A stretch of DNA of 64,000 bases from Mycolicibacterium anyangense (GCF_010731855.1 NZ_AP022620.1:4154001-4218000), one strand, 5' to 3'; counted from the stretch's first letter, positions 8,999-17,580 are shown. Program-made: numbers and translations. The notes: generated by a model from the letters alone, not told the origin.

Positions 8999-9703
8999 AT
9001 GGCGACAGAGGAGAAGGCTGCTACACCGACAGCGCGACGGCGCGGAGTGAACGGACGCGACGCCATCTTGGACGCAGCGGCTCACCTGTTCACCACGTTG
9101 GGTTACGCCGGTACCTCCACCAGGGCGATCGCCGACGAGGTCGGGATCCGGCAGGCGTCGCTGTATCACCACTTCAAGACCAAGGACGACATCGCGTGCG
9201 CGCTGCTGAGTCAGACGGTGACACCAACCCTGGACCTGATCCCGGAGCTGCTGCGCGCGACGCCGACGCTGGCCCCGGCAGCCCACCTGCACGCGCTTGC
9301 GACCTTCGACGGGGACCGTCTGCTCAACCGCCGGTGGAATCTCGGAACCTTGTACCTGCAGCCTGAGTTGCGCACCCCCGGCCTGGCCCCGTTCTGGACC
9401 GGACATGACAGGTTGCGGTGGCACTACCTGGCGCTCAGTCAAAGCATCATCGCCGATAGCGACGTGCACCCTGCTGCAGCGGAATTGCCGTTTCGCATCG
9501 TCGAGTCGTTGGTGGGCATGTGGGCCACCGAGCCGGGTGCATATCGCGACGCACTGCCGGTCGAGTTCGCCAACGCTTCCCTTCGGGTGCTCGGTGTGTC
9601 CGAGGAAGATGTCCGCCGTCACGGGCAGCGCGCACGGATCTTCCTGGAGCGACGGGCCAGCAGTGCGGCGACTCGGATAGAGATTCCCGCAGCGCAGCGC
9701 TAG
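8999..9703 (+). CDS. TetR/AcrR family transcriptional regulator
   Basis: A 234-residue regulator with an N-terminal helix-turn-helix at about 20-65 (GYAGTSTRAIADEVGIRQASLYHHFKTK pattern). The C-terminal ligand domain is not recognisably assigned to a ligand class. The start is ATG 8999, preceded by GATGAGG; an upstream TTG at 8960 is less likely. It is divergent from the M20-amidohydrolase genes, with a perfect palindrome between, so it probably represses them and itself. The stop overlaps the end of the convergent thioesterase gene by 4 nt. Confidence 0.87.
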   Translation: MATEEKAATPTARRRGVNGRDAILDAAAHLFTTLGYAGTSTRAIADEVGIRQASLYHHFKTKDDIACALLSQTVTPTLDLIPELLRATPTLAPAAHLHALATFDGDRLLNRRWNLGTLYLQPELRTPGLAPFWTGHDRLRWHYLALSQSIIADSDVHPAAAELPFRIVESLVGMWATEPGAYRDALPVEFANASLRVLGVSEEDVRRHGQRARIFLERRASSAATRIEIPAAQR

Positions 9704-10170
9704 TGAGGTTCGTCCGGTGCGACTCGGTCCATGACCAAGAGCGTCGAGGTTGCAGTTGCCAGGATGCGGCCGGCGGAATCCTTGATGTCGGCCTCCGCGA
9801 ACGCTGCTCGCCGGCCGACCTGCTGTGCACGTCCCTCGACCCGTAGCAGACCGGTATCCGCCACGATGGCCTTGCGGTAGGCGACCTTCAATTCCAGTGT
9901 GGTGTAAGTATGTTCCGCAGACAGTCTGGTGTGAACGGCGCAGCCGCACGCGGAGTCGAGCAGTGTCGCCGCGTAACCGCCGTGCACGGTGCCAATCGGG
10001 TTGTAGGCCTTCAGGCTCGGCTGTGCGGCGAATACCACCCAACCGTCGCCGGCCTCCGTCAGCGTGAAGTCAAGGGTGTCGCCGATGGGCGTGCGGCCAC
10101 CCGTGGCGATCATTGCCTGCAGGAATTCAAGACCGGAGAGTCCTGGTGCCATATCGTCGACAAGGTTCAT
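9700..10170 (-). CDS. PaaI family thioesterase (hotdog fold)
   Basis: A 156-residue single hotdog-domain protein. The PaaI-type signature NPIGTVHGGYAATLLDSA is at about 56-73; the HGG turn and the following acidic residue form the CoA-thioester active site in this family. It probably hydrolyses acyl- or aryl-CoA esters in the cytoplasm. The ATG at 10170 has AAAGGTG upstream. It is divergent from the next tetR gene and may be controlled by it. Confidence 0.87.
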   Translation of the reverse strand: MNLVDDMAPGLSGLEFLQAMIATGGRTPIGDTLDFTLTEAGDGWVVFAAQPSLKAYNPIGTVHGGYAATLLDSACGCAVHTRLSAEHTYTTLELKVAYRKAIVADTGLLRVEGRAQQVGRRAAFAEADIKDSAGRILATATSTLLVMDRVAPDEPH

Positions 10171-10265
10171 GCGTCACACCTTTGCTTCACACAGCGCCAA
10201 GCCGATCCGTCACGTCCGCATGCGCCAGTTGCGGACGATGGGCACCAGGGCACGTGTACCCGAAT

Positions 10266-10316
10266 AAAGTTACTGACCTGTACGCCACTTAATATAGGGT
10301 ACTGGTCTGTTACTTT
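10266..10316. promoter_or_regulatory. Repeat-rich operator/promoter region upstream of tetR (10349)
   Basis: An AT-richer spacer holds an imperfect inverted repeat (AAAGTTACTGACC at 10266-10278; GGTCTGTTACTTT at 10304-10316; 11 of 13 positions pair) and an overlapping direct repeat TACTGACCTGT / TACTGGTCTGT (10271-10281, 10300-10310). It lies between the divergent thioesterase and tetR genes, as expected for a TetR dimer-pair site. Confidence 0.5.
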
Positions 10317-10348
10317 GTCAATCGGACAATGAGGGAGGGTGCAGCGAT

Positions 10349-10951
10349 ATGGAGGCGACGGGCCGCCCGCGGCGTGGAGCGCCGCCAAAGGGTGAACCGA
10401 CGGCCCGCGAACGCATCCTGGCCACCGCCGGTGAGCTCTTCTACCGCGAAGGCATCCGCGCGATCGGCGTCGACACCGTCGCGGAGCGCGCCGGCGTGTC
10501 AAAGACGAGCCTGTACCGCCAGTTCGAGTCCAAGGATGCTTTGATCGCAGCCTTTGCCTCCGGGCAGGATCAGGCATATTGGCAGTGGTGGGACGGCCTC
10601 GAGGAGCGGTACGCCCAGGATCCCCATGCACTGCTGGAGGCGTTGCTATCCGGGATCGCGAAGCGAATTGCGCGTCGGGATTTTCGCGGGTGTCCTTTTC
10701 TGAATCTGTTGACGGAATTTCCCGACGATGAGCATCCAGGCCGCAGAGTTGCCGCCCGCCACAAGTCCGAGATGCAAACCCGGCTGATCGGACTGTGTGG
10801 CCGTCTCGGTGCCGCCGAGCCCGATCGCGCGGGTTCGCAGCTGGCGCTCGTCATCAACGGCGCCTACGCATCTGGTGGGGTATCGACAAGCCGAAACCTC
10901 AAGGAAGACTTGGTCGATGCGGCAGGCAAGCTACTCGGCCAGCCGCGGTGA
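10349..10951 (+). CDS. TetR family transcriptional regulator (LmrA/YxaF-like)
   Basis: A 200-residue regulator. The helix-turn-helix is at about 20-65 (IGVDTVAERAGVSKTSLYRQFESK pattern). The C-terminal half has the RGCPFLNLLTEFPD block seen in LmrA/YxaF-type repressors, which often control efflux pumps or oxidoreductases. The start at 10349 follows GGGAGGG. It faces the quinone reductase gene (stops 3 bp apart) and is divergent from the PaaI thioesterase, the likely target with itself. Confidence 0.87.
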   Translation: MEATGRPRRGAPPKGEPTARERILATAGELFYREGIRAIGVDTVAERAGVSKTSLYRQFESKDALIAAFASGQDQAYWQWWDGLEERYAQDPHALLEALLSGIAKRIARRDFRGCPFLNLLTEFPDDEHPGRRVAARHKSEMQTRLIGLCGRLGAAEPDRAGSQLALVINGAYASGGVSTSRNLKEDLVDAAGKLLGQPR

Positions 10952-10954
10952 GCG

Positions 10955-11719
10955 TCATTGCTCAGATCGGATATGGGCGGCGAAACCGGGAGGCGCGGTA
11001 GCCGCAATCTCCTCGGTCAGTTCGAACGTGACCGCGGTGTAATCGTCGGCTTGCGGCCGGTAGGGGATCGGCTCGTCGGTGAAGAGCCTGTTCATCCTGC
11101 CGCGAACCTCGTGCGCCGCCGCCAGGAAGTACTCCCGGTCGATCCTGCCGGCCCGGTACAGCACATAGGGCGCCAGAACGTCGAAGCCGGGATAGAACAA
11201 CATCCCGTGATTGACCGGGAACAGCAGGTCGTCGAGCGGTCCATGAACGCCCCGGGCGCTGTAGTAGGACGGAACTCCGCCGACCATCACCATGAGCATT
11301 GCGCGCTTGCCGACCATCCGCCCCGCGCCGTAGCGTGCGCCATCGGGCTGATAGCCGATGCCGGCGGTCCAGACCCGGTCGATCCAGCCTTTGAGAATGG
11401 CCGGCATCGACCCCCACCACAAGGGAAACGCAAGAATGAGTGCGTCTGCCCACAGCACCTTGTCCTGCTCTTCCAGGATGTCCGGCGCAAAGGCGCGATC
11501 GTTCATCGCCGCCATTGATGCAAAGGGCAGCGGCAACGGTTCATCGGCGCTCTGCCCGGTGAAATCGTCGCGATCGTGAGCGGACTTCCAGCCCATCGCG
11601 TACAGATCGCTGATCTTGACCTCGTGCCCGTCGGATCGGAGCTGTTCGGCAGCCACGTCCCGCAGGGAATTGGTCAAGGAGTGCGAATCCGGATGGGCAG
11701 AAACGATGAGGACATTCAC
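10955..11719 (-). CDS. NAD(P)H-dependent quinone oxidoreductase, flavodoxin-like fold
   Basis: A 254-residue protein beginning with the flavodoxin-fold phosphate loop (VNVLIVSAHPDSHSLT) and containing the FPLWWGSMPAILKGWIDRV signature of the NQO1/MdaB/YwrO family. Members bind FMN or FAD and reduce quinones or nitro/azo compounds by two electrons. The start is GTG 11719 with AAGGAT upstream. It lies 79 nt downstream of the mftD-like gene on the same strand, so it may be the last gene of the SDR-mftD-like operon. Confidence 0.86.
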   Translation of the reverse strand: MNVLIVSAHPDSHSLTNSLRDVAAEQLRSDGHEVKISDLYAMGWKSAHDRDDFTGQSADEPLPLPFASMAAMNDRAFAPDILEEQDKVLWADALILAFPLWWGSMPAILKGWIDRVWTAGIGYQPDGARYGAGRMVGKRAMLMVMVGGVPSYYSARGVHGPLDDLLFPVNHGMLFYPGFDVLAPYVLYRAGRIDREYFLAAAHEVRGRMNRLFTDEPIPYRPQADDYTAVTFELTEEIAATAPPGFAAHIRSEQ

Positions 11720-11798
11720 AATTCGGATCCTTCAGGTTGTAGCTGGGCCGCTGGAGCTAGGTCAGCGCCGGCCGTTTCCGGTGGAACGGGGGTTGAGT

Positions 11799-12983
11799 TC
11801 AGGCAACCGTTCCTAACGCAGCCTCGAAACCCGTTGGGACTAGTAGGTGTTCACGGGTCACCTCGCGGACGCTGCGAAGGCTGAGCCCCATCAGCGTCGA
11901 GTCGATGCCCATCCGTAGCAAGTCCAGCACGTTCTCCACTCCTGCTTGGCCGTTCGCGGCCAGGCCCCACAGGTACGCACGGCCGATCATCACCGCGCGC
12001 GCACCCAAGCCCAGCGCTTTGACGACGTCGCTGCCCCGGCGGACGCCGCCGTCGAGCAAGACTTCGACCTGGTGTCCCACCGCGTCGGCGACTGGCCCCA
12101 GCGCCCGGATCGTCGCAGGCGTCCCATCGAGGTTGTTTCCGCCATGGTTGGACACCGAGATCGCCGTGGCACCGATGTCGACAGCCCGCTTGGCATCGTC
12201 GATCCGCGTGATTCCCTTGACCATGAACGGTCCGTCCCACTGTTCGCGCAACCATTTGAGGTCATCCCAGGTAGGCGGCGGGGTTTCCATCCATTGGCCG
12301 TAAGCCTCGAAGAACGTCGGTGCTGTCTCGTGTCTACCGTTGATGTTCGGCACGGTCAGATCGGGGATGGTGACTTTCCCGCCGTGTACCCACCGCAATG
12401 CGTACCGCGGTCGCACGGCGATCTCGGGCGCCAGTTTCATCAGCGCCTTCAGATTGACCCGTTCCGGTATCTCGGGGCTGCCCCAATCCCGCCCGACGTT
12501 GAACACCCAGTCGGTGGTGACGATCAATCCCGTTGCGCCAGCGTCCTTGGCGCGCATGGCTCTGGCCAGGATGTCCTCGCGTGAGCCCAGCCAGTAGAGC
12601 TGGAAGAGCGTCTTGCTGTTGGCTGCGATCACCTCCTCCATCGGTTTGGAGGCGAAGCTGGACAGCCCCATGGCGATCCCGCGCGACGCGGCTGCACGGG
12701 CCACCGCAACCTCGCCGTCGGGATCGACGGCCTGCACCCCGGTCGGGGAGATCAGAACCGGCATGGAGATCTGTTGTCCCAACACCGTTGTCGTCAAGTC
12801 GCGCTCGGCTTGGACGCCGATCACGTGCGGGGCGAAACCCAGCTCAGTAAAGGCTCTTTCGTTGTCGGTGACGGTGGAGCCGCCCTGCGCGCCGGCGATC
12901 AGTGAGGAGTACACCGAGCGCGGTAACCGGCGCTGTGCGCGGCGCTGAGCTTCGGTGACGGTTTCGAACCATGCATTGGCCAT
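11799..12983 (-). CDS. MftD-like FMN-dependent alpha-hydroxy-acid-oxidase-family protein (mycofactocin type)
   Basis: A 394-residue FMN TIM-barrel protein of the lactate/glycolate oxidase superfamily. After the catalytic histidine it reads SNHGGNNLDG, as I recall for pre-mycofactocin synthase MftD (Rv0694 type), not the HGGRQLD arginine of true lactate dehydrogenases that holds the substrate carboxylate. MftD oxidatively deaminates the mycofactocin precursor. This copy is not beside mftABCEF, so it is a paralogue that may act on mycofactocin or on another molecule. The start is ATG 12983 with AAGGACAGG upstream; a longer frame to 13088 overlaps the SDR gene and is rejected. It lies 43 nt after a mycofactocin-type SDR. 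Confidence 0.82.
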   Translation of the reverse strand: MANAWFETVTEAQRRAQRRLPRSVYSSLIAGAQGGSTVTDNERAFTELGFAPHVIGVQAERDLTTTVLGQQISMPVLISPTGVQAVDPDGEVAVARAAASRGIAMGLSSFASKPMEEVIAANSKTLFQLYWLGSREDILARAMRAKDAGATGLIVTTDWVFNVGRDWGSPEIPERVNLKALMKLAPEIAVRPRYALRWVHGGKVTIPDLTVPNINGRHETAPTFFEAYGQWMETPPPTWDDLKWLREQWDGPFMVKGITRIDDAKRAVDIGATAISVSNHGGNNLDGTPATIRALGPVADAVGHQVEVLLDGGVRRGSDVVKALGLGARAVMIGRAYLWGLAANGQAGVENVLDLLRMGIDSTLMGLSLRSVREVTREHLLVPTGFEAALGTVA

Positions 12984-13026
12984 GACAGACCTGTCCTTCT
13001 TGGTAGCCGATGTGGGAGTGGGTGAA

Positions 13027-13839
13027 TCAGATCTTGGTGGCGCCGTGGTCCGGGGTGATCTGGCTGCCGGTGATCGTCCGGGATTCATCGCTGGCCAGGA
13101 ACAGCACGACGTTGGCGATGTCTTCTGGCTCGGAGATCGGCGGGTCGAACCAGTACTGGCCCATCGCCGCGCCGAACGACGGGTTGTCGGTGAAGACTTT
13201 CTGTGCGTCCGCGCCCATCTGGCCCATGGGCGTGTTCACCCCCCAGGGATGGACGGTGTTGACCCTGATTCGGTAGGGCGCCAGCTCGATCGCGGCTGAC
13301 TTCGCCAAGCCGACAACACCATGTTTGGCAGCGCTGTAATGCGCCTGTCCCGGTAGCGACTTGATGCCGGCCACCGAGCTGGTGGCGATGATCGATCCAC
13401 CATTGCCGGCGTCGATCATCACCGGTGCTGCCGCACGCAAGGTGTTGTAGACGCCGGTGAGATTGATGTCGATCATGTCCTGCCAGGCCTGTGGTTCCAT
13501 CTCCCAGAACCGGCCCCAGCTGACGATCCCGGCATTGGCCACCACGATGTCGAGTCGACCCAGTTCTGAAACCCCGTTGCGGACAAGGTTTTCCAGCGCA
13601 GCCAGGTCGCGGACGTCGGCGACGGAGTGCACGACGCGCTGACCCGTTTTCTCCACCAGGCGGGCGGTCTCGGCGAGGTCCTCGATGGTGGCGGAGGGAT
13701 AGTCCGTCGCGGTGGGTTGTGCGCAGATATCGGTGATGATGACGTCAGCGCCCTCCTCCGCGAGCTTGACTGCCTCCGCTCGACCCTGTCCGCGTGCCGC
13801 GCCTGTGACCAGTGCGACCTTGCCAAGCACTCGCTTCAT
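13027..13839 (-). CDS. Mycofactocin-coupled SDR family oxidoreductase
   Basis: A 270-residue short-chain dehydrogenase. It has a TGAARGQGR cofactor loop (about 12-20), the NAG motif (VVANAG), and the SxnY/YSAAKHG catalytic block. The ARGQGRAEAVKLAEEGADVI start and the ADVRD stretch match the subfamily tied to mycofactocin (TIGR03971 type), whose NAD(H) stays bound and is recycled by mycofactocin. The ATG at 13839 has a near-perfect AGGAGG. It is first in the SDR / mftD-like / quinone-reductase run and divergent from tetR. The alcohol substrate is unknown. Confidence 0.82.
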   Translation of the reverse strand: MKRVLGKVALVTGAARGQGRAEAVKLAEEGADVIITDICAQPTATDYPSATIEDLAETARLVEKTGQRVVHSVADVRDLAALENLVRNGVSELGRLDIVVANAGIVSWGRFWEMEPQAWQDMIDINLTGVYNTLRAAAPVMIDAGNGGSIIATSSVAGIKSLPGQAHYSAAKHGVVGLAKSAAIELAPYRIRVNTVHPWGVNTPMGQMGADAQKVFTDNPSFGAAMGQYWFDPPISEPEDIANVVLFLASDESRTITGSQITPDHGATKI

Positions 13840-13948
13840 GAGTCAGTCCTCCTGTTGCTATCCGATGCCTGGCGACTGGGTGCCAGGCCGTTCTGTGGAC
13901 GCGGGGCTCGTCGGCTCGCCACATCCACAACTGCACAGTAAGTCAAGA

Positions 13949-13963
13949 TGGCAGATTGTGCCA
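13949..13963. promoter_or_regulatory. Small palindrome upstream of tetR (13991)
   Basis: TGGCA and TGCCA arms flank GATTG within the 151-bp gap between the mycofactocin-type SDR and the divergent tetR. It lies 28 nt before the tetR ATG. The arms are short, so this is only a candidate operator. Confidence 0.35.
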
Positions 13964-13990
13964 GTATGACCTGATATGTATTATTGCGGC

Positions 13991-14572
13991 ATGGCAGAGG
14001 TAGGTGACCTACGACACCGCCGCAGGCAGGCCACCGAGTTGGAGATCTCCACGGTTGCCTTGGCGATGTTCGCTGCCAACGGTTTCGACAACACCACCGT
14101 CGAGGCCATTGCCGCGGCCGCGGGAGTATCTATCCGCACCTTTCATCGGTACTTCCGCACCAAGGCGGATGCGATCGCTCCCATCCTGGACAACATTTGG
14201 CGCACCTGCATCCAGGCGTTCGCCGACACCGATCCGGACGCTCCCCTGATCGAGAGCCTCGTGGACGCGTTCACCCTGGCCGCCGACGGTGAGTTCTCCG
14301 AGCGCTACCGGGAATTCCTTCTCACGCTGCCCAATTCACCCCAACTCGAGCCGACCTGGCTGCGTATCCACGCCGACTCCCAACGTGCGCTTCGGCCGTT
14401 GCTCGCGGCCCGCCTCGATATGCAACCGGACGATCCGACCGCTGACTTCCTGTCGTCGGTGGTGATCAGCGCATTCCGGGTCGCGTTGCAGGCGCACCAC
14501 GATGACCCCGACGTCTCCGAGTTCGCCCTTGCGCGGGACTTTTTGTCGCTCCTGCGCCCTTGTCTGGAGTGA
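13991..14572 (+). CDS. TetR family transcriptional regulator
   Basis: About 193 residues. The helix-turn-helix is at about 12-58 (FDNTTVEAIAAAAGVSIRTFHRYFRTK pattern). The RHRRRQATELEISTVALAMFA start resembles TetR proteins near redox-cofactor and mycofactocin genes, but the class is broad. ATG 13991 is taken as start; an in-frame ATG at 13976 is possible, and neither has a clear Shine-Dalgarno. It is divergent from the SDR / mftD-like operon, its probable target. It converges with the APC permease. Confidence 0.85.
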   Translation: MAEVGDLRHRRRQATELEISTVALAMFAANGFDNTTVEAIAAAAGVSIRTFHRYFRTKADAIAPILDNIWRTCIQAFADTDPDAPLIESLVDAFTLAADGEFSERYREFLLTLPNSPQLEPTWLRIHADSQRALRPLLAARLDMQPDDPTADFLSSVVISAFRVALQAHHDDPDVSEFALARDFLSLLRPCLE

Positions 14573-14641
14573 CACCCGCCAGTCCCAATCACCCTCGATC
14601 TGCTGGACGTTCATCATCGCGAGTGGTCAGCTCGGCAAAGT

Positions 14642-16087
14642 TCAGTCGTCAGCCTCGGCAGCGTCCAGCAGCAGCAGATGCGTCTCGTTGCGTGAACGAA
14701 GGTAGGCGAAGTGGTACAGGAACCCGACCGCCACGATGCCCGCGGCGATGCCCAGGCTAACCCACTGGTTGGGATCAAACACGCCGATGATGATGATGCC
14801 TGCGATTGCCGCGAGCGCCAGCAGCGCAGGCACCGGCCATAGCGGCATCCGGTAGAGGTCCAACGGGACCTTGGTGCGCTGCCTGCGCACCACGATGGCG
14901 GCCAGTGCGATGAAGGCGAAGCTGAACGCCGTGGTGGCGCCGGTGGCATTGACGAGAATCGTCATCGGCACAAAGCAGGCCAACCCCGACAACACACCCA
15001 TCACAATCGTCGCGACGCGCGGCATGTGAACCGAATCAGAGATCCGGGCAAGCGGTTTGGCGATGACGGCCGGCATCGCTTGGTCGCGAGCTGCGGAGAA
15101 CAGCAGGCGTCCCGCCTGCAGGCCCAGGGCGATGTTGGCGTTGAGGATGGCCAGCGCCATGGAGAGCAGGACGAACATCGTGATCGCCGAGCCGGCCCGC
15201 TGCTCAAGGAATTCCTTGACCGGAAGATCCGCTCCGATCAGATCGGTCAGTGAATCGGATCCGAGAAGTATTGCCGCCAAGGGTATTACCTCGACGACGA
15301 CGGTGATGACAGCGGCCCACAGGACGGCGCGTGCGACGTTACGGCGGGGGTTCTTCGTCTCTTCGGAGAAATAGATCGCGCCACCGTAGCCGTACTGGGC
15401 CAGCACGCCCTGGGTGATCACGAGCACCAGGCCCGCGATTCCGATCGGAGCCAGGTTGCCGGTCGAGGTGTCGAGTGCCTGCGGCACAAGGATTGCCGAG
15501 ACCGGACGCTCGATGTGGATCACGCCGAGGACGGTCAGCAGCGTCAACGACGCCATCTCGACGAATAGGAAGCTGCCCGTCACCCAGGCGTTGGTACGGA
15601 TGTTGAAGCACGCGATGACGGTGGCCAGCACGGTCACGACCAAGGCGGTGACGAGCGGGTCGGCTCCGGAGATGGCTACCCCGAGATAGTCGGCCACACC
15701 GAGGGCGAAGATCGCCTGCAGCAGTGGCAGCGAGATGAGACCGATGAAGAACACGGCGACGCCCGCGGCAGGGCCGAGAGTGCGTGCCACCAGCGCGTAG
15801 TCGGCTCCGGCAATGGGATGGCGGGAGCCCAGTTCGGCGTAACAGAGCGCGATCAACAGACTGATCACACCGCCGAGCAGAAAGCCCCAAAAGACTCCTG
15901 TGCCGTACGAGGTGATTGCCGCGCCCCCGAGGATGAAGACACTCGCCGCCGGCGAGATCGACGACAGGGTGAGCATGACATTGCCGCCGACGCCCAGGGA
16001 CCGCGCCAGTTCATTGTTGTAGCTACCGGTCGTGGCGGCGGGCAGTTCGCCTTCGCCGGTTGATGCGGTGTCGAGTGATTCGGACAT
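14642..16087 (-). CDS. APC superfamily amino acid/amine permease
   Basis: A 481-residue polytopic membrane protein with about 12 hydrophobic segments. A soluble N-terminal tail of about 30 residues is followed by the first APC helix pair (LSSISPAASVFILGG, then an AELGSRHPIAGADY loop). The family imports amino acids, polyamines or related amines with protons. ATG 16087 has AAGGAG 8 nt upstream. It is divergent from a TetR gene across a 30-bp perfect palindrome, so uptake is probably induced by that regulator's ligand. The substrate cannot be read from the sequence. Confidence 0.88.
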   Translation of the reverse strand: MSESLDTASTGEGELPAATTGSYNNELARSLGVGGNVMLTLSSISPAASVFILGGAAITSYGTGVFWGFLLGGVISLLIALCYAELGSRHPIAGADYALVARTLGPAAGVAVFFIGLISLPLLQAIFALGVADYLGVAISGADPLVTALVVTVLATVIACFNIRTNAWVTGSFLFVEMASLTLLTVLGVIHIERPVSAILVPQALDTSTGNLAPIGIAGLVLVITQGVLAQYGYGGAIYFSEETKNPRRNVARAVLWAAVITVVVEVIPLAAILLGSDSLTDLIGADLPVKEFLEQRAGSAITMFVLLSMALAILNANIALGLQAGRLLFSAARDQAMPAVIAKPLARISDSVHMPRVATIVMGVLSGLACFVPMTILVNATGATTAFSFAFIALAAIVVRRQRTKVPLDLYRMPLWPVPALLALAAIAGIIIIGVFDPNQWVSLGIAAGIVAVGFLYHFAYLRSRNETHLLLLDAAEADD

Positions 16088-16117
16088 CGGCCAGCTCCTT
16101 TGAGCTCAAGCGGTCTT

Positions 16118-16147
16118 CAATTCTTTGACATCCGAGTCAAAGAATTG
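16118..16147. promoter_or_regulatory. 30-bp perfect palindromic operator between APC permease and tetR
   Basis: Arms CAATTCTTTGAC (16118-16129) and GTCAAAGAATTG (16136-16147) pair at all 12 positions across a 6-nt spacer. The site starts 30 nt upstream of the permease ATG and ends 36 nt upstream of the tetR ATG, so a bound dimer would cover both promoters. The AT-rich arms stand out from the GC-rich background. Confidence 0.72.
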
Positions 16148-16183
16148 ATAAAGGCTGGCACGCGCTTGCGTTACTGTCAACCG

Positions 16184-16786
16184 ATGGCACGACATCGCGA
16201 TCAACGGGCACGGCGTGAAGCGCTGATCGAGGCCACCTATGCCGCCGGTGGCGACCTCGGGCTTCGGGCCCTGTCGCTGACCGATGTCGCCAAACGCGCG
16301 GGGCTGACCCGTGGTGCCGTCCTGTACTACTACGACGACCTGGACTCCCTTCTGGTCGAGGCGCACGCCGCGGGCGTCGCCCGGTTCTGCGACGAACGGG
16401 ATAGGGAGATCTCGGGGATCGAGGATCCGCGCCGGGCTCTCGATGTCGCCATCACGATGGGCCTGCCGAGCGGACCTGACGATGCGCTGATGCGTCTGCT
16501 CTACGAGCTCGATGTGATGGCGGGTTCCTCTGCGCTGCATGAACAGTTGGTGCAGGAACTCGATCGGCGCCAGTTCGCCACCTACCACGGCATTGTGTCG
16601 GCCGGTCGGCGCAGTGGAGTCTTCGCCCCGGTTCTGGGCGATGACCTCGTGGCGACGACGTTGGCGATGCTCGAAGACGGCTACGGGTTACACATCGTCA
16701 CCGATCACACCACGACCCATGACGCGGCGGCAGACGGAATCCGCTCTGTTGCAGAGCAACTCGGCTGTCCCACGTTGCGGTCCTGA
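16184..16786 (+). CDS. TetR family transcriptional regulator (BetI-like), probable permease repressor
   Basis: A 200-residue regulator starting MARHRDQRARREALIEATY, with the helix-turn-helix at about 25-60 (LTDVAKRAGLTRGAVLYYYDD pattern). The overall look is BetI-like. ATG 16184 lies exactly 6 nt behind a TACTGT -10 box (16172-16177), so the message is probably leaderless; the longer frame from 16100 crosses the palindrome and is rejected. It most likely binds the 16118-16147 palindrome and controls the divergent permease and itself. Confidence 0.86.
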   Translation: MARHRDQRARREALIEATYAAGGDLGLRALSLTDVAKRAGLTRGAVLYYYDDLDSLLVEAHAAGVARFCDERDREISGIEDPRRALDVAITMGLPSGPDDALMRLLYELDVMAGSSALHEQLVQELDRRQFATYHGIVSAGRRSGVFAPVLGDDLVATTLAMLEDGYGLHIVTDHTTTHDAAADGIRSVAEQLGCPTLRS

Positions 16787-16793
16787 TGCCTGG

Positions 16794-17546
16794 TCAGCGT
16801 CCCCGCCAGAAGCCTCCGGTCACGTTCATCACGGTTCCGCTGATCCAGCGTCCGCTGTCGCTCAGCAGGTAGTCGACTGCGTCGGCCACCGGTTGGGGAC
16901 CGCCCTCGCCGAGCGCGAAGTCTTCGCGATACTTCTCGAGTTCGCCCGGGGGCATCGGCTCACCGGTGGTGCCGATAACGCCCGGCGCGATGGAATTGAC
17001 CAGTATTCCGCGTGATTCGAGATCTTGTGCCAGCGACATGGTCATTCCGATCACGCCGGCTTTGGCCGCGGCGTAGGCCACCGAAATCCCCTCGCACGGA
17101 ATGACTCCCGCAATCGAGGCAATGGACACGATGCGCCCCCCACCCTGGGCGAGCATATGTGGCAGCACGCTCTGAATGCACCACCACGGGCCGGAGAGGT
17201 CGGCATCGATGATGGTGCGCCAGTGCTCGGGGTCGACCTTGTCGCTGGCCCGGTAAGGACCGTCGATGCCGGCGACGTTGACCAGGGCACCGACGCGGCC
17301 CATTGCCGCGATGGCGCTCTCGACCATCTGCGTGGTCTTGTCCGGGTCGCAGATGTCGACCGGGCTCCACCCGACGCCGAGGTCATCGGCCACAGCCGCC
17401 ACCTTCTCGGTCTGGATGTCGGCCAGGAAGACCTGGTATCCGCGGGCGTGCAAGGTACGCGCGATGCGCTCGCCGATACCTTGCGCGGCGCCCGTCACGA
17501 TCACCCCGCCGGACAACCCGGACGGTGTTCCTGTACTCAGCGTCAT
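16794..17546 (-). CDS. SDR family oxidoreductase
   Basis: A 250-residue classical short-chain dehydrogenase. It has TGAAQGIG at about 18-25, DICD after the second beta unit, a variant NVAG motif, and a catalytic serine with YAAAK near residue 158. NAD(P)-linked oxidation of a secondary alcohol or reduction of a ketone is expected. ATG 17546 follows CGGAG. A near-match to the GATTGTnnACAATC site lies 20 nt before the start codon, linking it to the GntR regulator at 25.4 kb. It is divergent from the GMC dehydrogenase gene. Confidence 0.87.
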   Translation of the reverse strand: MTLSTGTPSGLSGGVIVTGAAQGIGERIARTLHARGYQVFLADIQTEKVAAVADDLGVGWSPVDICDPDKTTQMVESAIAAMGRVGALVNVAGIDGPYRASDKVDPEHWRTIIDADLSGPWWCIQSVLPHMLAQGGGRIVSIASIAGVIPCEGISVAYAAAKAGVIGMTMSLAQDLESRGILVNSIAPGVIGTTGEPMPPGELEKYREDFALGEGGPQPVADAVDYLLSDSGRWISGTVMNVTGGFWRGR

Positions 17547-17566
17547 GCGTACTCCGTTCTCGCCAC

Positions 17567-17580
17567 GAATGTCGACAATC
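17567..17580. promoter_or_regulatory. GntR operator copy A (one mismatch)
   Basis: GAATGTCGACAATC matches the GATTGTnnACAATC consensus at 11 of 12 specified bases. It lies 20 nt upstream of the SDR start codon, the same distance as the exact copy before the SDR at 25278. Confidence 0.6.

Noticed and set aside
11799..12983. Calling the FMN enzyme an L-lactate dehydrogenase (LldD)
   Set aside because: The arginine that binds the lactate carboxylate in the HGGRQ motif is replaced by asparagine, as I recall for MftD.
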